A DNA stretch of 42,374 nucleotides from Ignavibacteria bacterium. Lineage in GTDB: Bacteria > Bacteroidota > Ignavibacteria > Kapaibacteriales > Kapaibacteriaceae. The translations under genes and the position numbers were made by a program. The notes under the pieces are model-generated. The model was not told the DNA's origin. It saw only the letters and a list, made by a program, of their open reading frames with translations, and ran no database searches. The stretch is from positions 1 through 42,374 of the forward strand of contig CANHFG010000012.1 in assembly GCA_947459875.1 (NCBI GenBank), given 5' to 3'. The number at the start of each line of letters is the position of its first letter. The first letter of the stretch is position 1. Below, piece after piece: positions 16,462-26,110 of this stretch.

Positions 16462-19400
16462 CTATCGGCCGCCTGAGATCGACAGTCGGATATCAACCCC
16501 GACCTGGGTTGTGCTGAAACCCGGATTGGCCGCCCCCTCGCTGAAATTTCCCTCGTACTTGAAGAAGGCAGAGGCGGTAACGCGCTCGCTGAGCGTGTAG
16601 CGGGCACGGGGCTCGATGACGATCTGTGTGGTACCGTCCACCACGGCGCCTCCGGGCTTGTAGTTCAGCACATCGTACTGACCGCGACGGTTGCGGCGGA
16701 CCTGCGTATTGAAGGTTAACTCGAGATCGTTGTTAAGATCCATCCCGAGCAGTTTCAACGGCACATTGCGGCGCAGATACGATGCCTGGATCTGAAACTC
16801 ATGTGACGTCTCCTGAGAAATCGTCGCCCGGGCAGAAGCATTGAATCCATGGGTTGTGGTGACGTTGTACCGTGCCGTGGCCGTGAGCAGACCGTTGAGT
16901 TTTCTCTCGTCAAAACTCAGATTAAGGCCCACCAGCGGGGTGAAGCCTGACTTGATCTGCTGGATCTCGATGAAACGACCGTTATCGTTCGTGCGGGCAT
17001 TCTCGGTGTAGTTCGACTGATAGGCGTGCTCGAGAAACACGCGCTGAGCAAGCCCCTTGAACAGAGGCAGCTTTTCGATACCGTCCCAGCGCAGGGTCCA
17101 GTTCAGTGCCGGAATAGCGCGGGCGATCTCGCCGCTGAAGAACTGCCACGATTCGAAACCTTCGCGGAATGACTCTGCCAGCGCATTCAGCAGCTGTGAA
17201 TTACGATTCGTTGTGTCAGGATTTGCCAGAATGACGGCCTTGCGCTCGTTGTAGAGACGTACGACGTTTTCGACGTTATCATCCGACAGACCAAAGGGCA
17301 TGTCGGGGAAGCTGATAAACGTCCGGTCGAGCGTCTGACGCTTGACCACATTGGTGAATGTCGGTATCCCGGCAGCATCGGTTTCGACGCGCTGATTGCG
17401 CGTGTAACCAATATCGGTTCGCATCGTCAGATCGAGCGTTGCACCGGGCCAGAGCGGACGGCTGGTCTGCACCTGGAGGGTATTCTTCTGCGAATAGTCG
17501 TCCTGCATTACGGCATCCGGCGGACGCACGCCCGGGGCACTCGCAAGGCGGAAGAATGGGAAGGTCGACGATGGCTCGATCGAGACCTCTCCGTGCGGAT
17601 TGGAAACCAAGCCCATCTGATAGGCCGTACTGGGTCCAAGCGACGGATCATTGTCGCGGAACAGCACCGTACGAGTCCAGAAATTGCCAAATCCCGACTG
17701 GCCAAGGACGCCCTTATTGATGGCATTCGTTCCCTGATTAAATGTCGTCGTGATATTCTCGAAACCGAAAAAGAGTTCCTGAATGAAGCGGCCCACGCCG
17801 CCCCCTTCCTTTGGCACGGGACCAAAGATCTCGGCACCCAGCTGGCGCCAGCGCAGCACCGGGCTTAGCCGGAACGTAGCCGCATAGCGGGCCTCACGAA
17901 CAACGTCACGCAGCGTGGTGTCGGCCTGAAGAGGATCGAAAAGTGTGAAGTTGGACGTGTACGAACTCGTCGTCTCAAGGAAGCGATTCAGCCCCCCGAT
18001 GTCCGGCAGGCGAGGCCTGAGAGAGATCGTGACGTTCTGATTGTAGTTACTGATGCTACCAAGATTGAGTACACTACCCTGCCCGCCGAAGATCTGCGAG
18101 GTCAGCTGCGAAGCCGTGCGCTGGCGGCCGTTTTCATCGAGCTCAAAGGGCACGAGCGTCGACATGGACATGACCTTGTAGTCGAGCGTCGGGCTCAGGA
18201 AGCCATTCTCGACAAATCGCCAGTTAAAGCCAAGAGACTTCTCGGCGATGAATTCGCGGATAATGGGGCTTGCCTGCACCAGAAAGCGCGACTGTTCGGT
18301 CACACGTGCGCGCGTCATGTTCATACTGGCATTGAGCGACTGCGGCAGGAAGTTGATCTTCGCATCCTTGTAGGCCTTAAGCGCCCAGATATCCGTGAGG
18401 AACTTCAACGGAGAGACCGACAGCTTAGGGGCAATATTCACGGCATAGTCGACCTTGAAACGCCATCGCCAGTCGAACCGCTGCTGCACCACCTGGGACC
18501 GCTCAAACTCCTGACTGTAGGAGAAGTTGAACGTAAGCTTATTGAAGATGTCATCAACGTACCAGGCCTTGACGGGAATGCCCAGCCGAAGTCCGTTGAG
18601 TGCCCACTGATCCTGCACGCGAACTCGTTGCGAGCGGCGTCGGACCTCTTCGGCAACCTGCTGGGCGACCTCTTCGCTGGCCCCCTTGCGGGCCGTGTCA
18701 CGCGCGGCAGCCTGTGCAGCTGTCTCAAGGACGACGTCGTTCTGCGCCTGGAACTGCGGTGTCTCGGTGATCTCGGCATGAGTGTAGCTGATGGGGATCT
18801 TTGTCTCGCGCAGACTCTTTGGTAGCAGGCGTTCAAGGCCCAGCTGCACTGTTGTTGTCCACGTTGTAGAGTTCAAACGATTACCGAACCGTTCCTCAAG
18901 CCGGTGGAAGTTCGGCGTAGAGGTGTTGACCGCCGTGGTGATGTCACCGATATCGGCCAGTTTCAGCGTGGCATTCCCGATCGCCGCCCAATCGTTGTCG
19001 GCCGTAGGATCAACGGCTCGAAGTTCGTTCACCCACATGGCGGTGGAGAGCTCGTTGGGATAGCGTTCGGCCGGGTTGGCTACGCCGAACCCGAAGAACG
19101 CAATACGCGTCATGATGGGATTACCCTTGATGGCATAGATGCCCTGCGGATCACCCGGCACCGGAAACTCCTGCCGGTGATCGACACGAGACTTATCGCG
19201 GATCTCCTTGATCGCCGTCAGGTCCTCGATACGAATGCGAAGGTCCTGCCAGCCCCGTATCATCGGACGTCGGTATTCGTAATAGTTCGCCGAATCGATA
19301 CCAAAACGAATGAAGCAGTACGCCGTTGGCGTCGAACCCTGCGCCACAGCCGACGGCATCGTGTTATCGCCGTGGATGAAGAAAGCAAGCTCTTTGTAGA

Positions 19401-22400
19401 AGAACAGATCCCACGGACGGAAGATGCGCGCCGTAAATCGCTCTTCGCCGGCGCGAAGATTCCGTGTGCGCACCACGAGAGACTGTTCGTTGAGGTACAA
19501 CAGCTGATACGGGTCGGGGTTCTGAAGCTGCTGCGGCGCTCTCACACCCGGCGGCATGGTATAAAAGTCCGGCGCATCCTGATTTTCTTCGCGGTTGACG
19601 TAGGCAACCTGCACCACCGTGTCGGTCTGATCAATGCCGGACTGAAACTGATGGTTGCGCAGCCAGAAGGATCCCACTACGCCCCAGTCGGCAATTGAGA
19701 CCTTCACGCTACCGCCCTGAAAGTGAATGCGGGCATACTGGATGTTGGTGAACAGAGGATTGCCGACGATCGAGTCCGGACGGCGCACGGGAATACGGAA
19801 CTGATACCATCCGCTCGACGGGTTACCACCGACGATCTGCGGATTCAGCGACGGGTTCGGTATGAGTTTGACCTCGTAGCGGAAATAGCTGTTGTCGAGC
19901 GAGATGGTCTGACCGTTATTGCGGTTGAGTACCTCCGTGTCGGGGAACTGACCGAACTCCGACTGCGTGGCATTGCCCTCGTAGTTGTTGTAGCGGCGGA
20001 ACTGATCCTCGGCCTGGTTATCTCGATTGCTTTGGAAATCGAAGAAGTAGTTATCCCGCGCCGGATCAGATTCCTGACTCAACGGGGCTGGATAGGCCAA
20101 CTTCTCCTGCTCGTCGGTCAGCCCGTCGATGCCGGTGTCTTCACCGAGGTCCACAAGGTTGTTCGCCGGCGGACGGTCTTCGGTATTGAGTCCCTGGTTA
20201 GGAATGATGTCTTCACTGATCTGCCCCAGATCGATGAACATCCGTGAGCCGGGCTCATAGCCTTCAATGCGCATCATGACTTCAATGAAGTCGATGTTCT
20301 CGTTGTCGAAGTTTGTGTTGAACGGAGAAAGCAGACGCGTTAGTCCGCCCCATACTCGCGGGCGGTTGTCGCTTTGAAACTGTGCGGCTCTCTGACGCAC
20401 GGCCAGACTGTCCGGACCGTTCCATTCGGGGTTTTGCGCGTCTATGAACTCCGGATTGGCATTATGAATGCCCCGTTCATCGGGCACAAACACGATGCGC
20501 AGAGGATTGATGTTGTTGCGGCCCTGCACCTGAGCGCGATTCGGATAAACGTCCACCTGCGGCACGTCGGGCACAAACTTCTGGAACCAGAAGACCTTCC
20601 CACGGTACTTCTGCGCTGTTGTGTCACTGTCCCACAGTGTTGAATCCTTCGATGCACTGGAGTGCTGCCAGGTCGTTGGCGTGAGGCCAAAACCCAGGTA
20701 TCGCCGGGCCGACTCGAAGTCATCGACGTAGGCAACGGCCTTGCCGTTGTCGCTTGAGACCGTCGAGAACCGCTTGTTCGGCGTCGGATCAACCATGGCC
20801 CACTCACCGTTGAAGGCAAAGGTGGACTTCTCCTTGGTGTCGACGCCCGGAATGAAGTTCAATGCGTCCGTCAGCCACGGAAGTTCGGCATTGAACTTCG
20901 CGTCAAGTCCGAACATGAAATTGGCATTCGGCTCCTGCCCCGGCAGCACGCGGTCTACAATGGCCGCCTGATCGTAGTTCATCATCGTCATGCCGATCGA
21001 TCCGTTCATCCGGCGCTTGGTGAACAGTCGCATATCGGCACGCATGCCAAGAAGTGTCCGCGTTGTCAGATTGAACAGATCGTTCTTTTCAAATTCGATA
21101 TTGAGATTGGCATTCGGCAGCTGAGCACGCGGATTCAGGAGCGACAACGAGCCGCTGTTATAGTCAACCATGAAGTCCACGCCCTCGCGCAGGGCCACAC
21201 CGTCAAGTGTCACACGCACGCTACCAGGGGCCAGCTGATAGGCAAGCGGTATGCGGCTGCCCATCTGGGTGCCCGTGGCTTCGCCAACGATCAGAAAGCG
21301 GTCCTTGGCCGAAACAAGACGGGCAGCGATATCGGTGGTATCGTACACTTCGTTAAAGACATACTGCTCGGCCAGCTGAGCGTTGCCCTTTGCTGCGAAG
21401 TACTCGCGCAGGCCTTCACGGAACGGCTCCAGACTCGGGAAGGTGATCTCTCCTCGCTGTGAGTTAAAGATCGGGGGGCGTGGGTCGAATACGCCGTCAG
21501 GGGGCTCAACACCGGTACCATTATTCACCTGGTCGACACGGAAGATCGTCACGATCTTGTCCTGAGCGCCATCGATCACATCGGCCGAGTCATTCGTCGA
21601 CCGGTAGTACCACATGCCCAGACGTGCATCCTGCGGATTGATATTCGGCACTCCGATCGTGTAGCGGTTACGCATCATCCTCTTCCAGATCGAGCGGAAG
21701 CCCGGTTGCATCTGCGGGCGGGCGATCAGTTTCAGCAGGATGGTGTCTCGCTCGTTGGCATTGCGAGACAGCGTACCGACGTACTGATCGTCGGCGTCGG
21801 AAGTTGTCGGCCCCTCCACGCGATACGACACCGCGTAGTAGCGGTCATTACGCAAGTTCAGCACCGAGACCGTGCCTAGGTTAAGATCAACATCATAACG
21901 GCGCTTATCCAGAAGCACAAAGCGCCCCCTCTCAACAATACCGGCTTTGATCTCGGCCTGTGTAAGATTTGCCGGATACACTTCGCCGGAAGCAAACCGT
22001 ATCGACGGCAGTTCGGCGTAGGCAACAGCCTCGTTGGCCTGAACCTCACGCAGGTCGGTCGTGGATTCCCACACTTCGATTTCTTTGACGACAACATCAG
22101 CACCGACCTTGGACAGGGCCGGTGTAGCCGTGCGGAAGTAGTCCTTCCAGACGGCGAAATATGCCGTATCGATGAAAAAGTGATTCTTGGCGTAGTCGTA
22201 GGCGCGTATCGTAAACTGCTGCCGCGACGAGCCACCTCTGGCATTGATGAACTGTCGCTCTCCGCGACGCTGCGAGGCAATGGTCTTGATAAACAAAGGG
22301 CCAAACTGGAAATCGGCTCTCACACCAAAGAGTGTCTGTCCGCCGCCGATGAGCGCACTCTGTGATTCCAGATTTACGTTGCCGAACTCGACACGCTTGA

Positions 22401-23274
22401 TGATATCGTCGTCGTTACCTTCAAAACCGATTCGAAACCGGTTGTTGAACTCAAACTGGTTCAGCGTATTCCAGTCAACGTTCATACGGAGCTTATCACC
22501 GATGCGCCCGCTAACGTTAACCTGGATGTTCTGGTTGAAGATCGGGGCCGACTGATTCTGTCCGGCAATCGATGCCGTGCCCAGCGACTGAGCGTCCCAG
22601 CGCCAACCGGCCTGGATGTTGACCTCTCCGTTGACGTTGATCGAGATCTCGGGCTTGCCGAAGATGCCAAAGAGAGGATTTTGCGGCAGCGGGATCGTGA
22701 TGTTCGTTGCCTGATCAATGAGCTTGGTAAGCTCGGCCGCAGAAAGTGGCTTCTTCATCTCGTACTTCAGCAGCGCAGAATCACGGGCCCTGCGCAGAAG
22801 CTGCTCACGCCGCTGAAGAAGGTATGCGTCAAGCGAAAGGGGCGTCATGGTTCCCACATCTGCCCCCTCGGCCATCTCATAGAGCTTGACAACCTCGGCA
22901 GTTGTGTCCAGTCCACCACGCTGAGTATATCCCTTTGGAGCGCGGATATACCGGTACGACCTCTGAGGAGGTGTCAGCCCAAACCGATTGATGAACACGT
23001 CCGGGAAGTATCCGGGAATTTCTTTATTGGTCGGGTCGCCAATTCCTTCAGGACCCTTGGCCAGAGAGTCTCGCCGGGTTGTATCCTGCGGCATCATGCC
23101 TAGCATCGAACCGAGCAGCGTTGTCGTCAGCTGCACCGCACCGATATGCAGTGGCTCGCTTTCGGCAAGCCACGGCAGTAAGGACGTTTCGGCCAGAGCA
23201 CACTCCGGCACTGTTGCCATGGCGCTCAGCGCACAAAGCAACGCAGTCCACGTTCGTCGGGATATCGCGAACAC
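16462..23274 (-). CDS. sprA: SprA/Sov, T9SS outer-membrane translocon
   Basis: 2270 residues, close to the very large Flavobacterium SprA. SprA is a 36-strand barrel that exports proteins with T9SS signals across the outer membrane. A signal peptide (about 7-28, ending ECALA) is followed by the SprA N-terminal motif region (GNVNLESQSALIGGGQTLFGVRADFQFGPLFIKTIASQRRGE), a second such module, long beta-rich repeats and many aromatic strands to the end. The start is GTG at 23274, preceded by AAAGGTGAG eight to nine bases upstream. A -7 element lies 117 bases upstream. The stop is followed by the parA leader; the two are co-directional but separate. Confidence 0.93.
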   Translation of the reverse strand: MFAISRRTWTALLCALSAMATVPECALAETSLLPWLAESEPLHIGAVQLTTTLLGSMLGMMPQDTTRRDSLAKGPEGIGDPTNKEIPGYFPDVFINRFGLTPPQRSYRYIRAPKGYTQRGGLDTTAEVVKLYEMAEGADVGTMTPLSLDAYLLQRREQLLRRARDSALLKYEMKKPLSAAELTKLIDQATNITIPLPQNPLFGIFGKPEISINVNGEVNIQAGWRWDAQSLGTASIAGQNQSAPIFNQNIQVNVSGRIGDKLRMNVDWNTLNQFEFNNRFRIGFEGNDDDIIKRVEFGNVNLESQSALIGGGQTLFGVRADFQFGPLFIKTIASQRRGERQFINARGGSSRQQFTIRAYDYAKNHFFIDTAYFAVWKDYFRTATPALSKVGADVVVKEIEVWESTTDLREVQANEAVAYAELPSIRFASGEVYPANLTQAEIKAGIVERGRFVLLDKRRYDVDLNLGTVSVLNLRNDRYYAVSYRVEGPTTSDADDQYVGTLSRNANERDTILLKLIARPQMQPGFRSIWKRMMRNRYTIGVPNINPQDARLGMWYYRSTNDSADVIDGAQDKIVTIFRVDQVNNGTGVEPPDGVFDPRPPIFNSQRGEITFPSLEPFREGLREYFAAKGNAQLAEQYVFNEVYDTTDIAARLVSAKDRFLIVGEATGTQMGSRIPLAYQLAPGSVRVTLDGVALREGVDFMVDYNSGSLSLLNPRAQLPNANLNIEFEKNDLFNLTTRTLLGMRADMRLFTKRRMNGSIGMTMMNYDQAAIVDRVLPGQEPNANFMFGLDAKFNAELPWLTDALNFIPGVDTKEKSTFAFNGEWAMVDPTPNKRFSTVSSDNGKAVAYVDDFESARRYLGFGLTPTTWQHSSASKDSTLWDSDTTAQKYRGKVFWFQKFVPDVPQVDVYPNRAQVQGRNNINPLRIVFVPDERGIHNANPEFIDAQNPEWNGPDSLAVRQRAAQFQSDNRPRVWGGLTRLLSPFNTNFDNENIDFIEVMMRIEGYEPGSRMFIDLGQISEDIIPNQGLNTEDRPPANNLVDLGEDTGIDGLTDEQEKLAYPAPLSQESDPARDNYFFDFQSNRDNQAEDQFRRYNNYEGNATQSEFGQFPDTEVLNRNNGQTISLDNSYFRYEVKLIPNPSLNPQIVGGNPSSGWYQFRIPVRRPDSIVGNPLFTNIQYARIHFQGGSVKVSIADWGVVGSFWLRNHQFQSGIDQTDTVVQVAYVNREENQDAPDFYTMPPGVRAPQQLQNPDPYQLLYLNEQSLVVRTRNLRAGEERFTARIFRPWDLFFYKELAFFIHGDNTMPSAVAQGSTPTAYCFIRFGIDSANYYEYRRPMIRGWQDLRIRIEDLTAIKEIRDKSRVDHRQEFPVPGDPQGIYAIKGNPIMTRIAFFGFGVANPAERYPNELSTAMWVNELRAVDPTADNDWAAIGNATLKLADIGDITTAVNTSTPNFHRLEERFGNRLNSTTWTTTVQLGLERLLPKSLRETKIPISYTHAEITETPQFQAQNDVVLETAAQAAARDTARKGASEEVAQQVAEEVRRRSQRVRVQDQWALNGLRLGIPVKAWYVDDIFNKLTFNFSYSQEFERSQVVQQRFDWRWRFKVDYAVNIAPKLSVSPLKFLTDIWALKAYKDAKINFLPQSLNASMNMTRARVTEQSRFLVQASPIIREFIAEKSLGFNWRFVENGFLSPTLDYKVMSMSTLVPFELDENGRQRTASQLTSQIFGGQGSVLNLGSISNYNQNVTISLRPRLPDIGGLNRFLETTSSYTSNFTLFDPLQADTTLRDVVREARYAATFRLSPVLRWRQLGAEIFGPVPKEGGGVGRFIQELFFGFENITTTFNQGTNAINKGVLGQSGFGNFWTRTVLFRDNDPSLGPSTAYQMGLVSNPHGEVSIEPSSTFPFFRLASAPGVRPPDAVMQDDYSQKNTLQVQTSRPLWPGATLDLTMRTDIGYTRNQRVETDAAGIPTFTNVVKRQTLDRTFISFPDMPFGLSDDNVENVVRLYNERKAVILANPDTTNRNSQLLNALAESFREGFESWQFFSGEIARAIPALNWTLRWDGIEKLPLFKGLAQRVFLEHAYQSNYTENARTNDNGRFIEIQQIKSGFTPLVGLNLSFDERKLNGLLTATARYNVTTTHGFNASARATISQETSHEFQIQASYLRRNVPLKLLGMDLNNDLELTFNTQVRRNRRGQYDVLNYKPGGAVVDGTTQIVIEPRARYTLSERVTASAFFKYEGNFSEGAANPGFSTTQVGVDIRLSISGGR

Positions 23275-23390
23275 GGTCGGCAGCTCACCTTTGGTTGTTC
23301 AACAAAACTGACGACCAACCCCCCTGGAGGTCGGCAACATGACGTAACAAATGGCGAGGATATCCCGACTCCGTGTTTCTGCGTGATGGA

Positions 23391-23398
23391 CAAAGATA
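23391..23398 (-). promoter_or_regulatory. TAnnTTTG -7 element for sprA
   Basis: On the minus strand TATCTTTG fits the Bacteroidota -7 box and lies 117 bases upstream of the sprA GTG. No clear -33 TTTG is visible at the right distance. It lies 11 bases from an opposite-facing -7 element. Confidence 0.4.
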
Positions 23399-23408
23399 AC
23401 CGACACGT

Positions 23409-23417
23409 TACTTTTGC
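23409..23417 (+). promoter_or_regulatory. TAnnTTTG -7 element for the GH2-like gene
   Basis: TACTTTTGC on the plus strand matches TAnnTTTG and lies about 92 bases upstream of the ATG at 23509. It falls downstream of the earlier in-frame ATG at 23383, which supports the later start. No -33 TTTG at standard spacing is seen. Confidence 0.4.
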
Positions 23418-23508
23418 ACGGCAGTCGCGGGGGGTATTCTTTTTGTCCTTTGCGACTCGGCAACCGGCTTGGTTGCACGATTCATGCCGCATCCTATTGC
23501 ATCACGCC

Positions 23509-26103
23509 ATGACCTATCTACAGCGCACTTCTGAGACCGTGCACCGAACTGTTGTCCTCCTGCTGGCGACCCTGCTCGCGGCCGGCACGCTCCAGGCGTC
23601 TATCACGGTGCGGCAATCAGCCCCCTTTCTTGACAGCGAAACCCGCAAAGTCTTCGATCTGGCCGGTCAATGGCAACGTATTGAAGATGGAGCAGTTGTC
23701 AGTTCCGTTACGGTTCCCGGTGATCTCGGAGGCAATGAATCGGCAAAGCTTCGCAAGACACTAAGGATCGACAGTTCAACGCTACTGCGAAACACCTGGC
23801 ATCTGCAGTTTTTCGGCATGGTCGACGCTGTCGAGCTCTCTGTGAATGGACGGTTCATCATGCGCTATCCGGGTGGAATGTCGCCGTTCTCGATCCGCAT
23901 CCGGGAAGGTATTCTGCGTGTAGGCTCGAACACCATCGAGCTGAACGTTATCCCGATGAGCACCCTGGCTCTGAACGTGCAGCGCAATGGTCGTGCAGCA
24001 CCGAAGCAATATCTCGGGATCCTGCGCGAGGTCTTTCTTGTCGGCACACCGCATGTATGGACTGAGAGCGTTCAGATGCGCACGTCGATCGACGCTGGAA
24101 TGGGGCGCGTGGAGGTGTCGGCGCGGATCATGAGCGGCATGATCGAACGTGTGCGCTCGCTCAGCAGCACCTCGGACGTTCTCTCGAACTCTAACCTCAA
24201 CTTCGGAGTCGAGGCACGCATTATTGATCCGGGAACCGGGGTTGTGATCAGCAGCACGGGCGTTCAGCCTTCGACCATCGGACGTGCGCGCGAGATCACG
24301 CCGAAGATGAACCTCAGCGTTGTCGGCGCCAGGCTCTGGAGTCCTGCCGATCCTCATCTTTACGAGGTCGAAATTCGTCTCACTGCCGATGGTGGTGTTG
24401 TCGACACCTATCGGCAGCCCTTCGGTTTCCGCACGGCTAAGGTCGCCAGCATCGATGGTGCACGCAAGCTTCTTTTGAACGACACCGTGCTCGATCTGCA
24501 TGCTATCGATTACATCGAGGACGCTCCGGGCCGCGGGCCGGCACTGAGTGTAAGCCAGATGCAGTATGACGTGTCGCTGATGAAGACGCTTGGCGTCAAC
24601 GCCGTACGGATCGTTCACGGCAGCCCCCATCCGGTGTTTCTGACGCTTTGTGATCGCTATGGAATTCTCGTGCTGGCAGACCTGCCGTGCGCCGATATTC
24701 CGTCGAGCGTTCTGGGCGAACCCGAGCTTGCAACACGGATCCGAAACATGGCCGAGCGCTCACTGATTTACCTCGATCCGCACCCGTCGGTTCTGGGCAT
24801 TGGCCTCAGCGACGGACTCGACGAAACGGCGTCGGAGGTGACCAAGTACCATGAACAGATGGGCAGGTACACCCGGCGCATGTCCTCCAAGCTGATCTAC
24901 AAGATCGTCGCCTCCCGCCAGCTGAGTCAGACAAGTGAAGGGGGCTTCGATTTTATCGTGGTCGACCTGACCTCACTGGCCGACAGTACGGCGATGATGC
25001 AGCTGCGACGGCGCGAGCAGCCCCTTTTCACATCAGCCGCCATTGTTGCGCATTTCGGTGGACGTGTTTCGCCGTCGAACACCAACGGCTTCAGTGACCC
25101 ACTCTCGAATGAAGCACAGGCGCTGCTGATCAGCAAGTTTTTCAGCTGGGCCATCTCATCACAGATCGCCGGCGTCATGGTCTGGTCCTTTAACGACTAC
25201 CGCCTCGAGCGTCCGACCATGCTTGCCGATCATTACGATCCGTACACATGCACTTCGGGCCTTGTCGATGCCTACCGTCAGCGGCGTGTGTCGTTTGAGA
25301 TGTACAAGGCATTGATCAATGACGAAAAGCTTCCGCTGCTGCAGGCCCGTGAGAGCGGATTCTCTACGCCGATCGTCTTTATCATCGCCGGTATTCTTCT
25401 GGCGATCCTGCTGGCGCTGATTGCAAATCAATCGCGGCGCTTTCGGGAGTACATGGTTCGTGCGCTCATTCGTCCGTATAATTTCTACGCCGACATTCGT
25501 GACCAGCGCATCCTGTCGACCGCGCAGACAGGTATGCTGGCAATGGTCATTTCCGGAGGCGTCGGACTGGTGGTTGCATCGTTTCTCTACTTCGTCCGTG
25601 TGAACTCGGACGTTGAGAACACTCTGCATATTCTGATCCCGAATGATACGCTCTACGAAACGCTGCGTTTTGTTGCCTGGCATCCGGAACTCGCCACCCT
25701 TGCCTGGTCGGCGGGTGTTCTGCTTGTTCTTGGACTTCTGAGTCTGATGCTCAGGCTCGGAGCGGCCTTCGTGCGCAGCCGTATCAGCCTGCGCGATACG
25801 TTCACCATCGTCACGTGGTCAAGTCTTCCCTTTCTGATCATGCTGCCCATTGGAATTGTCCTCTACCAGGCACTGTCGGACAATGAGCTTTCACTCGTTG
25901 TGCCACTGGCCGTTCTGGGGGTCTCGATCTGGGTTCTGCTTCGCATTCTGCGGGCCACGAGCGTGGTCTTCGACGTGCGGCCTGCGATCGTGTATGCGAT
26001 CGGCTTCGGTCTTCTGTTCGGAGCAATTGTAGGCCTCGTCGTATCGCTCGACTTTACGCATCACGGGTTTGCCTTCCTGTCACACTACGTGCACATAGGC
26101 TGA
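23509..26103 (+). CDS. GH2-like pseudoglycosidase fused to a Yip1-like membrane domain
   Basis: About 864 residues. After a signal or anchor segment (about 14-27), residues about 40-175 look like the GH2 sugar-binding jelly roll (DLAGQWQ; VELSVNGRF; LGILREVFLVGTP), then an Ig-like part (LWSPADPHLYEVEI) and a degenerate TIM barrel (DVSLMKTLGVNAVRIVHGSPHPVFLTLCDRYGILVLAD; GVMVWSFNDY). The catalytic acid motif, normally LGNE after HPSV, reads LSDG (433-436), and the nucleophile segment reads PLFTSAAIVAHFG (505-517) with Ala where Glu is expected, so hydrolysis is unlikely. A membrane helix (about 621-642) leads into five further membrane segments resembling Yip1. The start at 23383 is rejected because a -7 element lies after it and the signal peptide starts here. 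The stop is seven bases before hrcA. Role unknown; carbohydrate sensing or scaffold is a guess. Confidence 0.72.
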   Translation: MTYLQRTSETVHRTVVLLLATLLAAGTLQASITVRQSAPFLDSETRKVFDLAGQWQRIEDGAVVSSVTVPGDLGGNESAKLRKTLRIDSSTLLRNTWHLQFFGMVDAVELSVNGRFIMRYPGGMSPFSIRIREGILRVGSNTIELNVIPMSTLALNVQRNGRAAPKQYLGILREVFLVGTPHVWTESVQMRTSIDAGMGRVEVSARIMSGMIERVRSLSSTSDVLSNSNLNFGVEARIIDPGTGVVISSTGVQPSTIGRAREITPKMNLSVVGARLWSPADPHLYEVEIRLTADGGVVDTYRQPFGFRTAKVASIDGARKLLLNDTVLDLHAIDYIEDAPGRGPALSVSQMQYDVSLMKTLGVNAVRIVHGSPHPVFLTLCDRYGILVLADLPCADIPSSVLGEPELATRIRNMAERSLIYLDPHPSVLGIGLSDGLDETASEVTKYHEQMGRYTRRMSSKLIYKIVASRQLSQTSEGGFDFIVVDLTSLADSTAMMQLRRREQPLFTSAAIVAHFGGRVSPSNTNGFSDPLSNEAQALLISKFFSWAISSQIAGVMVWSFNDYRLERPTMLADHYDPYTCTSGLVDAYRQRRVSFEMYKALINDEKLPLLQARESGFSTPIVFIIAGILLAILLALIANQSRRFREYMVRALIRPYNFYADIRDQRILSTAQTGMLAMVISGGVGLVVASFLYFVRVNSDVENTLHILIPNDTLYETLRFVAWHPELATLAWSAGVLLVLGLLSLMLRLGAAFVRSRISLRDTFTIVTWSSLPFLIMLPIGIVLYQALSDNELSLVVPLAVLGVSIWVLLRILRATSVVFDVRPAIVYAIGFGLLFGAIVGLVVSLDFTHHGFAFLSHYVHIG

Positions 26104-26110
26104 CGCAGGA

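Noticed and set aside
19723-20247. 174-codon plus-strand frame inside sprA
   Set aside because: It is antisense to well-conserved SprA coding sequence and has no recognisable motif or start signal.
23383-23508. Longer N-terminus for the GH2-like gene
   Set aside because: The extra 42 residues precede the signal peptide and contain a -7 promoter element.
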